DNA from: a virus
Strand: one strand, 5' to 3'
Virus record (IMG/VR): IMGVR_UViG_3300044675_002893
Location: 1-45,618 of that record
Length of the DNA stretch: 45,618 bases
Shown here: positions 30,360 to 39,000 of the stretch, piece by piece
How positions within the stretch are numbered: position 1 is the stretch's first letter
How the letters are laid out: the number at the start of each line of letters is the position of its first letter
Program-made: the position numbers and the translations under genes
The notes under the pieces: generated by a model
Databases searched by the model: none
What the model saw: only the letters and a program-made list of their open reading frames with translations
Told to the model about the DNA's origin: nothing

Positions 30360-30559
30360 TGGATCAAAGAACTAGAGAGGCGCTGAACCGTCTGAGTGCC
30401 GACTCAGACTTTCAGCTTTTCGTTTCGCATCTAACGGGATTGCGCGATGCGCGGCTTGTTGAACTGGAAGACGCTACGGTGGCGCTCCAGTCTCACAAGC
30501 TGCAAGGCTACTGCCAAGCATTGCGTGATGTCGTGCAGATGTGTGCTAGGAAACCCTAG
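30359..30559 (+). CDS. Small helical protein
   Basis: The 66-residue protein is fully helical by composition (REALNRLSADSDFQLFVSHL, ELEDATVALQSHKLQGYCQA) and typical of small phage proteins between portal and scaffold. A following 110-base gap holds a CCGGA/TCCGG hairpin with a GGAA loop (about 30571-30584) and no gene. Confidence 0.7.
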   Translation: MDQRTREALNRLSADSDFQLFVSHLTGLRDARLVELEDATVALQSHKLQGYCQALRDVVQMCARKP

Positions 30560-30669
30560 CGCACCGGAACCGGAGGAATCCGGATTGTTAGTAACAGCCT
30601 GAATACCAGATCGTAGGCAGAGAACACCGATAGGCTCTCTTGCGCGAAGGTTGGCTCATGGAGTGTTAA

Positions 30670-31635
30670 ATGGCTCGCGTTAATAGGAATGCTGAAAAGC
30701 AAGCGCAACTTGCAGATGAGATGTACAACAAGGTCTATGGGAACACCGGCACGCCGGCTCCCGAAAACAAAGATCCGCCTCCGCAGGAAACTGCAGAAGC
30801 TCCAGTCACGGAACCGGTTACTGATCAAGCCGCTCCCATTGACGAGGCACCAGCCGAAGTCAAGAAGGAAAACGACGAGAGTCAGCCCAAGCCCAAGTTC
30901 CCTGATGCAGATCCGAACGATAAAAGTTGGGAGCAGCGGTACAAAGTTCTCGCGAACAAGTACTCAGCTGAAGTCCCACGCTATGCGGCTGAGATCCGTT
31001 CTCTGAAAGCAGAGATCGCGGAACTCAAGAAGTCTGCAGAAGCAAAGCCGGAACCAGCCAAACAGGTTGACACTCTCGTCAAGCCTGAAGAAGTTGCTGA
31101 GTACGGTGAGAAGTTCGTCGACTTCGTGAAGCGTGCAGCCAAAGAGGTTGTACCTAACGATGTCAGCGAGCTGCGTTCAACGGTCGAGGAGCTTCGCAAG
31201 ACAAACTCCCAGCTGGAGCGAAAGCGGTTCTTTGAAGAGCTTGTCGGCCTCTCCCCAACATGGGAGTCGCTGAATACGGACAAGGAGTTTCTTGACTGGC
31301 TTGGGGAGCTTGATCCCTACACCGGTCAGCAGCGCCAGTCTCTGTTCGACGACGCTTATGCAAAGTTAGACGCTTGGCGTGTCGCCAACTTCTTCAACTC
31401 CTATAACGATGGCCTTGAGAAAAAGGAACCTCCTGCGCAAAAGCCTAACCTTGCGGATCAGGTCACGCCTAAGACAACTGGCAAGACCGCACCCCCGCAA
31501 GGAAAGAAGCTTTACACGAATGCAGAAGTCGCTCGTTTTTACGACGAACTGCGCCGTGGAAAGATCACACAGGAAGATGCGCGGAGGATTGAGCAAGATA
31601 TCTTCGCTGCTCAGGCAGAAGGACGCTTTCGATAA
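30670..31635 (+). CDS. Scaffolding protein
   Basis: The 321-residue protein is acidic, Pro/Glu/Lys-rich in the first 110 residues and helical or coiled-coil in the middle (IRSLKAEIAELKKSAEA, LRSTVEELRKTNSQLERKRF), with a basic helical C-terminus (EVARFYDELRRGKITQEDARR). This composition and the position immediately before the capsid gene identify a scaffold, which guides capsid assembly and then leaves. Confidence 0.85.
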   Translation: MARVNRNAEKQAQLADEMYNKVYGNTGTPAPENKDPPPQETAEAPVTEPVTDQAAPIDEAPAEVKKENDESQPKPKFPDADPNDKSWEQRYKVLANKYSAEVPRYAAEIRSLKAEIAELKKSAEAKPEPAKQVDTLVKPEEVAEYGEKFVDFVKRAAKEVVPNDVSELRSTVEELRKTNSQLERKRFFEELVGLSPTWESLNTDKEFLDWLGELDPYTGQQRQSLFDDAYAKLDAWRVANFFNSYNDGLEKKEPPAQKPNLADQVTPKTTGKTAPPQGKKLYTNAEVARFYDELRRGKITQEDARRIEQDIFAAQAEGRFR

Positions 31636-31672
31636 GCCCCTGCCCAGTGAAGTCAACTAAAGGAAGTTCAAT

Positions 31673-32647
31673 ATGTCTCTCGCAGTAAGTGGTAACTACT
31701 ATGGTGCCGGTTCGGGCACTGATGCCTACACTGGCAAGTTCATCCCTGAGATTTGGTCTGGCAAGCTTCAGGTCAAGTTCTATCAGACGACCGTGTTGTC
31801 TGATATCACGAACAACGACTGGGAAGGTGAGATCAAGGATCAGGGCGACAAGGTCGAGATCCGCACGGTTCCGTCGATCACTATCAACAACTACCTCAAG
31901 GGCCAGACGCTTGCCGCGCAGGTTCCGACGAACGACGTTCTTGAGTTGTTGATCGACAAGGGCAAGTACTTCTCCGTCGTCGTTGATGACGTGGATGACG
32001 TGCAGTCGGATCTCAAGCTCATGGACATCTTCACGAACGACGCTGCTCAGCAGATGAAGATTGCCGTGGACACCGACGTGCTTGGCGCGTTGGTTGGCGC
32101 TTCGGTCGCGGCCAACGAGGGCGCGACTGCCGGTGCGATCTCTGGCGACATCAACCTCGGCGTGTCGGTCGGTGGCTCGAAGGCTGCCCGTAAGGTCACC
32201 TCGACCAACGTGATCGACTACCTGATCGCGATGGGCCAGTGCTTGGACGAGCAGAACGCTCCGGAAGATGGCCGTTGGGTCGTCATCCCGGCGTGGATGG
32301 CGTCGAAGATCAAGACGTCCGACCTCAAGGACGCCTCGATCACGAACGATTCCATGTCGCCGCTGCGTAATGGCCGCCTTGGCATGATCGATCGTTTCAC
32401 CCTGTATGTCAGCAACCTGCTCCCGTCGCAGACTGGCATCACTGGTGAGGGTGCGGACGCCAGCGTTAAGGCGTTCAGCTGCTTCGCTGGTACCCGTGAT
32501 GCGATCACGTTCGCGTCTCAGATCACGAAGATGGAGTCGCTCCGTAGCACGACTACGTTCGGCAACATCGTCCGTGGCCTGAACGTGTACGGCTACAAGG
32601 TCGTGAAGCCGGAGGCTCTCGTCGAGGGCTTCTTCTACAAGGGCTAA
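31673..32647 (+). CDS. Major capsid protein
   Basis: This 324-residue protein begins MSLAVSGNYYGAGSGTDAY and has IPEIWSGKLQVKFYQTTVL, a long strand-rich body with the E-loop-like segment around 45-80, and the end KVVKPEALVEGFFYKG. It is followed by a strong hairpin and preceded by the scaffold gene, the standard arrangement. The HK97 fold is expected, not directly visible. AAAGGAAG precedes the ATG. Confidence 0.9.
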   Translation: MSLAVSGNYYGAGSGTDAYTGKFIPEIWSGKLQVKFYQTTVLSDITNNDWEGEIKDQGDKVEIRTVPSITINNYLKGQTLAAQVPTNDVLELLIDKGKYFSVVVDDVDDVQSDLKLMDIFTNDAAQQMKIAVDTDVLGALVGASVAANEGATAGAISGDINLGVSVGGSKAARKVTSTNVIDYLIAMGQCLDEQNAPEDGRWVVIPAWMASKIKTSDLKDASITNDSMSPLRNGRLGMIDRFTLYVSNLLPSQTGITGEGADASVKAFSCFAGTRDAITFASQITKMESLRSTTTFGNIVRGLNVYGYKVVKPEALVEGFFYKG

Positions 32648-32665
32648 TCCCTAGTAGGTAACAGG

Positions 32666-32695
32666 GAGGGTGGTTGGGGATTCCCGGCCACCCTC
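32666..32695 (+). terminator. Hairpin after the capsid gene, possible partial terminator
   Basis: GAGGGTGG (32666-32673) pairs perfectly with CCACCCTC (32688-32695) around 14 bases, followed by TCTTCTTG. The short, interrupted U-run suggests attenuation, which would keep capsid RNA in excess, or 3'-end protection. Confidence 0.65.
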
Positions 32696-32714
32696 TCTTC
32701 TTGAGGAGGAAGGC

Positions 32715-32909
32715 ATGCTTTTACGAAACAAGCGGACAGGGTTTGTATACTCGTACTCGAAGGTTCTCGCGAACGATCCAGAGTTCGAGTTGTTTGAGGA
32801 ACAGCCTGTTGCGACTGTTTCGCAAGAGCATACTGAGACGGTGACAGTTCCTGTAAGGAAGAGAAAGTCAAAGAAGTCTGGAGAATCTAATGGCACTAAC
32901 GCCCAATAG
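32715..32909 (+). CDS. Small hypothetical protein of the head region
   Basis: The 64-residue protein starts MLLRNKRTGFVYSYSKVLAN after GAGGAGG and ends in a Val/Thr/Lys-rich tail (VPVRKRKSKKSGES). It follows the capsid gene and overlaps the adaptor gene by 20 bases. Similar small proteins at this place have unknown roles. Confidence 0.7.
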   Translation: MLLRNKRTGFVYSYSKVLANDPEFELFEEQPVATVSQEHTETVTVPVRKRKSKKSGESNGTNAQ

Positions 32910-33591
32910 TCTTTTCGATCGTGTACGCGATCTGATTCAGGACGTAGGTAAAGTCCGCTGGACTGACACCGAACTCCTGAATTATCTGAACGATGGCCGG
33001 CGCGACCTCGCTGCCGCACGTCCAGATCTCTACGCGGAGACGACGAACCACGCCCTTGTTGCCGGCACGCGCCAGACAATTCCGTCAGACGGAACACGGC
33101 TGATCGATGCCATCCGCAACGTGACTTCTGCCAACGTGATTGGCCGCGCAGTCAGGATCGTCGAGCGCGAGATTCTGGATGCGCATTCGCCTGACTGGCA
33201 CACGGAGCCGGTATCAACCTCAATCAAGAACTTCATGTACGACGAGCGCGAGCCGAAGACGTTCTACGTCTACCCGCCTGCCGCCTCTGGTCACAAGATG
33301 ACCATCGTCTACTCTAAGGCTCCTGCGGAGCTTATCTCTGCCGACCTCGTTTCCTCTTCAGTCCTTGAGAAGGAAGACATCTTCATCAGTGCGCTGGTGG
33401 ACTATATCGTCTACCGCTGCCTGAGCAAGGATGCTGAGTTCGCCGGCAATGCCCAGCGTGCGGTTATGCACTATCAGGCATTTGCCAACCTAGTCGGCAT
33501 TGGCAACAAGAAGCGGCTCACGAACTCACCCAACTTGAACAACGTCGGCGGCGCAGTCCCGCGGGTCGCTACAGTGGAGGCTGGAGGTTAA
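32890..33591 (+). CDS. Head-tail adaptor protein, DUF6682-like
   Basis: The 233-residue protein starts MALTPNSLFDRVRDLIQDVG, then WTDTELLNYLNDGRRDLA, a hallmark of the DUF6682/gp6-type adaptor family in podoviruses, and has a C-terminal helical part (ALVDYIVYRCLSKDAEFAGN). It probably forms the ring that joins the portal to the tail. Confidence 0.8.
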   Translation: MALTPNSLFDRVRDLIQDVGKVRWTDTELLNYLNDGRRDLAAARPDLYAETTNHALVAGTRQTIPSDGTRLIDAIRNVTSANVIGRAVRIVEREILDAHSPDWHTEPVSTSIKNFMYDEREPKTFYVYPPAASGHKMTIVYSKAPAELISADLVSSSVLEKEDIFISALVDYIVYRCLSKDAEFAGNAQRAVMHYQAFANLVGIGNKKRLTNSPNLNNVGGAVPRVATVEAGG

Positions 33592-33594
33592 GTC

Positions 33595-34245
33595 ATGGCA
33601 ACTCTCACCAGCTTCTACCCGTACGTCCTGCCGGACGTCCCCGGCTGCCCTGAGATCTCCGTTGATCTCGCTTTGAAGGCATCGCTTATCGAGTTTTGCG
33701 AGAAGTCCCTGATCCTGCAGCGCGACCACGACCCGCTTACAGTTGTTGCGGGTGTTGTGGATTACGACTTCGAGCCGCCCACCGGCAGCCTCGTAGTCAA
33801 GATCATGAAGGCTTGGTACAAGACCAAGGAGCTTCAGCCCGTCGCCCCTGATGAGATTGACAGGGCTGAGCTGTACAACCGCACCTTCGTCGGCGCAAGC
33901 ACGGACGGCGCTGAGCCGCAGTACATCCTGCAGAAGGACGAGCGCACCTTCTCGCTGTTCCCCATCCCGAAAGACACGGTCGCGAACGCCCTGACGATGC
34001 GCGTTGCCTACAAGCCGACCAGAACCGCGAACACCGTTGATGACGTCCTGTTCGAGGACTACGCGGAAACGATCGCTCACGGTGCCAAAGCGCGGCTGTT
34101 TATGTCACCGGGAAAGACGTACACGAACCCGCAGCTTGCTGTTGCGGCGATGGATCAATTCGGTCGCGGCGTGAATACCGCCCGTCAGCGAGCCGTTCGA
34201 GGGCATGTGCGGTCTGACTTGTCCGTCCAGATGCGGAGACTCTAA
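33595..34245 (+). CDS. Head-tail connector/tail tubular-like protein
   Basis: The 216-residue protein starts MATLTSFYPYVLPDVPGCPE and contains ASLIEFCEKSLILQRD, then a strand-rich middle and GAKARLFMSPGKTYTNPQLA. This matches a family of tail-completion or connector proteins paired with the DUF6682-type adaptor. It overlaps the next gene by TAATG. Confidence 0.75.
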   Translation: MATLTSFYPYVLPDVPGCPEISVDLALKASLIEFCEKSLILQRDHDPLTVVAGVVDYDFEPPTGSLVVKIMKAWYKTKELQPVAPDEIDRAELYNRTFVGASTDGAEPQYILQKDERTFSLFPIPKDTVANALTMRVAYKPTRTANTVDDVLFEDYAETIAHGAKARLFMSPGKTYTNPQLAVAAMDQFGRGVNTARQRAVRGHVRSDLSVQMRRL

Positions 34246-34616
34246 TGGCCTACAGCACTACTATCCCGCTGGTTGAGGGAGACACTCTCCCGATCCTGTA
34301 CATGAACCTGAAGGACAGCAACGAGGCCGCCGTCGGCCAGACGCTGGACTCGACAAACCCGGCTACGTGGGCACCGATCAATCTGGCTGATGCGACTGTG
34401 CGGCTGAAGATCCGCGCTGTTGGCTCCAGCGCGATCAAGGCGACGATCACTGGGTCAGTCACTGACGCAGCCAACGGGCGTGTGGCATTTCAGTGGTCAT
34501 CCGGTGCGCTCGATACCGCAGGCACTTACGAAGCAGAGGTCGAGGTCACTTACCTCAACGGCACCATCCAGACCGTGTACGACCTTCTGAAGCTGAAGGT
34601 CAGAGCTGACTTCTAA
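34245..34616 (+). CDS. BppU-like baseplate/tail domain protein
   Basis: The 123-residue protein is beta-rich: EGDTLPILYMNLKD, LADATVRLKIRAVGSS, then NGRVAFQWSSGALDTAGTYEAE and a C-terminal strand. The pattern is that of the BppU N-terminal domain, an Ig-like domain found in phage baseplate and tail proteins. It is probably a structural linker for the receptor-binding parts. Confidence 0.75.
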   Translation: MAYSTTIPLVEGDTLPILYMNLKDSNEAAVGQTLDSTNPATWAPINLADATVRLKIRAVGSSAIKATITGSVTDAANGRVAFQWSSGALDTAGTYEAEVEVTYLNGTIQTVYDLLKLKVRADF

Positions 34617-35584
34617 TGATTCGCGCAATCTTCGAGGTTGCGAGTCCAAGCCCTAGCATCCAGATAGCCGAAGCTGCGGCGGATGTTTCGTACAAGAACG
34701 TCCGCGCCCAGAGTGACTGGGTAGCACTTGGGCTAGACCCTGAATATGTAGAGCTGAAGGGACAGCTGAGCTACGTCAACCTTGTTGGCGAGCTGAGGTA
34801 CATCAACCTTCAGGCCGCGAATGTCTACGCAGATCCGACCCCGCCTGACCGCTGGGTCAACGACATTCAGATCACGGTCGATAGCGTATTCATTACCTTC
34901 GAGAAGGTTCCTGCAGACATCGTAACGACGTCTGACAGGCGGACGTTTGTCTTCTTTAAGGGCAACGCCGACAGCTTCTCGACCGTCGATTCCTCTAGGT
35001 TCAGCTTCGGCAAGAGATCGACTGACTCTCAGGCTGTATCCGATCAGATACAGTCGAAGGACTTCGGCAAGGGGCTGTCTGATCTTCAGGCCGCAGCTGA
35101 TGCGGTTCAGAAAAGCATGTCGCTTGCGAAGGCTGACTTCTTTTCGGCTAATGACACAAGTCGCTACAACCTATCGAAGCCGCTGAGCGATGACTTCTCT
35201 ACGCTAGACAGCAGCGTATTCACATTCTTTGCTGCAAAGGATGATTCTGTATCTACATCAGATACAACGTCTAGCTTCTTCAGCAAGCTGCTTGCAGATG
35301 TTGCGCTTGCAGATGACAGGTTCAGCATTGAAGACGAGCTGCAGCAGACAATCGGAAAATCTCTTTCTGATTCGTTTGATGTCTCAGACTCGCTGTCTTA
35401 TGCCGTAAACTTCAACAGAAGCTTTTCGGAAACTGAGTACGCTATCGACTCCCAGAACCTATCGTTCTTTAAGGGTCTTAGCGACTCTAAATCAACATCA
35501 GACTCCGGCGCTTTGCGGATGACCGACTATGCGGACATCTCCTATTTCGCCGAAGACTATGTCGGCGTTTCACGCACTTTCTAA
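34616..35584 (+). CDS. Repeat-containing virion protein
   Basis: After a 100-residue non-repetitive N-terminus, residues about 105-290 consist of roughly eight degenerate units of 20-25 residues with the plan D..FST.DSS.F.F.K..SDS, as in STVDSSRFSFGK, STLDSSVFTFFAAKDDS and STSDTTSSFFSKL. The pattern of Phe/Ser/Asp suggests a repetitive fibrous or beta-solenoid part. It is a tail-associated protein by position; the family is not identified further. Confidence 0.7.
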   Translation: MIRAIFEVASPSPSIQIAEAAADVSYKNVRAQSDWVALGLDPEYVELKGQLSYVNLVGELRYINLQAANVYADPTPPDRWVNDIQITVDSVFITFEKVPADIVTTSDRRTFVFFKGNADSFSTVDSSRFSFGKRSTDSQAVSDQIQSKDFGKGLSDLQAAADAVQKSMSLAKADFFSANDTSRYNLSKPLSDDFSTLDSSVFTFFAAKDDSVSTSDTTSSFFSKLLADVALADDRFSIEDELQQTIGKSLSDSFDVSDSLSYAVNFNRSFSETEYAIDSQNLSFFKGLSDSKSTSDSGALRMTDYADISYFAEDYVGVSRTF

Positions 35585-35600
35585 AACTGAGGTTCAGTAA

Positions 35601-36044
35601 ATGAAACTTGTAGAAGACATCAAGGCCACCGGCAAGCTTCAGATCCGGCTGTTCGACGAGAACGGCGGTTTGAAGGAAGAGCTGGAGTTCAACAACCTCG
35701 TCGTCACTGTCGGCAAGGACTTCATCGCTTCGCGCATGGTTGGAACCGCCTCTGCCGTTATGAGCCACATGGCGATCGGCGAAGGCTCAACCAGCCCTGT
35801 CGTTGGCAACACGACGCTTGGCAACGAACTTGGCCGCGTTGCGCTTACGAGCGGCACGGCGAGCGGCTCTGTTGTGACGTACTTCGCGACCTTCGGTGCA
35901 GGCACTGGCACTGGCCCCATCACTGAGGCCGGCGTGTTCAATGCTGGCGCTGCTGGGACTATGCTTTGCCGCACTACGTTTGCGGTTGTGAACAAAGGCG
36001 CAGCCGACAGCATGGCGGTGACTTGGACTGTAACGATCTCCTAA
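35601..36044 (+). CDS. Tail/fibre-associated structural protein
   Basis: The 147-residue protein has a strand-rich pattern with IQIRLFDENGGL-like start (KLQIRLFDENGGLKEELEF), then NLVVTVGKDFIASRM, HMAIGEGSTSPVVGNTTLG and a Gly/Thr-rich end. This form is common next to phage tail-fibre genes; it may be a collar or fibre-network protein. Confidence 0.7.
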   Translation: MKLVEDIKATGKLQIRLFDENGGLKEELEFNNLVVTVGKDFIASRMVGTASAVMSHMAIGEGSTSPVVGNTTLGNELGRVALTSGTASGSVVTYFATFGAGTGTGPITEAGVFNAGAAGTMLCRTTFAVVNKGAADSMAVTWTVTIS

Positions 36045-36056
36045 TAGGGGCAAGGC

Positions 36057-39000
36057 ATGTCGAATCTTACGACTCGCGCAGGAAAGGGAAGTCCACTCAC
36101 CAACAATGAGCTGGACGCCAACTTCACCAATCTCAATGCGGACAAGGTTGAGATCGGTGGAGATCTTTCTGGCACCCCAACTGCGCCCATCGTTACCAAG
36201 GTTCAGGGCCAGAGCTTCTCGTCCGCCGCAGCTAATGTCGGCGAGAAGCTGGTCTGGAACGGTACTGCATGGGCACCCGCAACAGATCCCAGCGGGGAAC
36301 CTATCGGTCATGCCGATAAGAGCGAGTCGTCGATCGGCTTCAACTCGGGGACTCGTACGTTCACGATCTCCCCTGTCAGCGCGTCGTTTGTCGTTTGGTG
36401 CAAGGGCGTAAAGCATACCTATACGTCCGCTCAAACCGTTGTCATCCCGAACACCACCGGCCTGCATTTCATTTACTTCAATGCGTCTGGCGTTCTCTCG
36501 ACGCAGATGACCTACTTCACTTGGGAAGAGCATGCGCCTACAGCGTATATCTACTGGAATGCGACCACTCAGCAGGCGGTTTACTTCGGCGACGAGCGGC
36601 ACGGCATCACGCTTGATTGGCAGACTCATGAGTACCTTCACCGTACTCGCGGTGCTGCAATTGCCAACGGGTTTGGCGCGAGCGGGTACACGACGACTGG
36701 CACTGGCGCGACTGATGCGGATGCGCAAATCGACATCGGCGGCGGCACGTTCTTCGACGAAGACATGCAGGTCGATATCGTCTCGACTAATACGCCTGTC
36801 GCAGGTACGTGGCAGCAGGATCTGTCTGGCCCTGCTCTCATTCCTGTTCTCTATCTTAGTGGCTCTTCTTGGGTCTTAGACTCGCCGACCAACTTCCCTT
36901 TTAAGGTTGTCTCAGGAGTCCCGCAGTACAACCTGTATAGCGGCGGCACTTGGTCTACCGCTCCTGTTGCGAACAACGAATACTTCGTTTCGTGGATTCT
37001 TGCCACGAACAACCTGACTTACCCCGTCATTGCGATCATCAGTCAGGCTCCGACGAACCAGCTTTCCGGTGCAGAGGCGATGACCTTCGAGGGCTTGAGC
37101 CTCAATGGGTTCCCCTCTGTCGAGTTCCGTCCGCTCTACAAAGTCATCTACCAGTACAAGACTGGCTTCACGAACAGCATCAAGGCCAGCACGATTTCGG
37201 TTTACGACCTTCGTAGCCTGCAGTCTGCCGGCGTTGCGGCTGCTTTGGTTCAGGATCACGGCAACCTGTCCGGCCTTGGCGATGACGACCACGCACAATA
37301 CCTACACGTATCTGAAGTCCGCACGCCGTCCTCTGCCGTCAAAAACAGTTTCCTGCCGTCGCAGACAAGCAACAACGGCAAGTACCTCACCACTGACGGA
37401 ATCAATCCGTCTTGGGGAGATGTCCCGTCAGGCTCGCTGACCTTCACTGGGGATGTCACTGGAACTGGCAACACCGGCTCCTCGACGACCCTGACGCTCG
37501 CTAACAGCGGCGTAACAGCCGGAACATTCACCAAGGTGACTGTTGACACTAAGGGCCGCGTGACGACGGGCGCTTCGGCCAACAGCTCAGATATCGCGAC
37601 GGCATTGGGCTTCACGCCTGAGAACGTCGCCAACAAGGCTGTTGCGAATGGGTATGCCTCACTCGACGGCTCTGGAAAGGTTCCGTCAAACCAGCTTCCG
37701 TCCTACGTGGACGACGTGCTGGAATACGCCAACCTTGCGGCCTTTCCGGCCACTGGTGAGACCGGCAAGATCTACATTGCTATCGATACGGTCAAGACCT
37801 ATCGCTGGTCTGGATCGGCCTACGTTGAGATCACCTCGTCCCCCGGCAGCACAGATGCAGTTCCTGAAGGCAGCACTAACCTGTACTTCACGAACGCCCG
37901 TGCGCGAGCTGCTGTTGGCGCGTCAGGCTCACTGAGCTACAGCACTGCAACCGGCATCTTCAGCTACACGCAGCCGACCAATGTCAGCGCGTTCACGAAC
38001 GACAGCGGCTACCTGACCGGCATAACTGGCGCACAGGTCACATCCGCTCTGGGCTACACGCCATACAACGCAACCAATCCTAGTGGATACATCACCGGCA
38101 TTACGTCCGGAATGGTCACAACGGCGCTTGGTTACACGCCGTATAACAGCAGTAACCCCAGCGGTTACATCACAAGCTCTTACAACGGATTTATGCTGCG
38201 CGGGGCAGCGGTTCAAAGCGACCCGAATACAAACTTTGTTAGCAGCGCATATCGCTTTGACCCAAACGCCAACAATCCGACGAATACCTATTACGCGGTA
38301 CTGACCTACGGTAACGAAAGTAATGTTGTAGGGCAGCTAGCAACGCACTTTTCGGACGGCACTACTTACACGCGTGCGTACAACAGCGTGTGGTCTGCGT
38401 GGCGCACGCAGCTCGATAGCAGCAACTATAGCTCCTACGCCCTCCCGTTAAGCGGCGGGACTCTGAGTGGAGACCTTGGTGTTGGAGTTTCGCCATCCAC
38501 AAGATTCCATGTCAGCGGTGCTCATACTGGCGGTCGCGGGATTGTTGAGTTCGACAGCACTGATATCGCCCTCATCGCGCTTCGCGCCCCAACAGGATCA
38601 GATAAGTTCTGGGGCATTCGCGCTCAGGACTCTGCTGGTGCGGATCTCATGTATTACGGCATGCGGCAGTACGGCTTGATCGACGGGTTTGTTGTTGAGC
38701 CGCTGCTAAACGGTGATCCGTCTTTTTTCGTCAAGAGAAGCACTGGCGATGTTGGCGTTGGCATTAGCAGTGGCTTCAATTCTATATCTGGAACTGAGCG
38801 CACTGTCTACATCGCAAACAGCAACGCCGCTTCGCTATACCTTCACGCGACCAGTGGGTCTGGACGAAAGTACGCGCTTTTTTCCGGTGCGAGCGGCGGG
38901 CTGGCGATCTATGACGTAACCGGCAATGCAACTCGATTCTTGCTCACCACAAGCGCGGCAGACTTCTCCGTTGCTTTGCAGCAAAGCGGAAACCAAGTTC

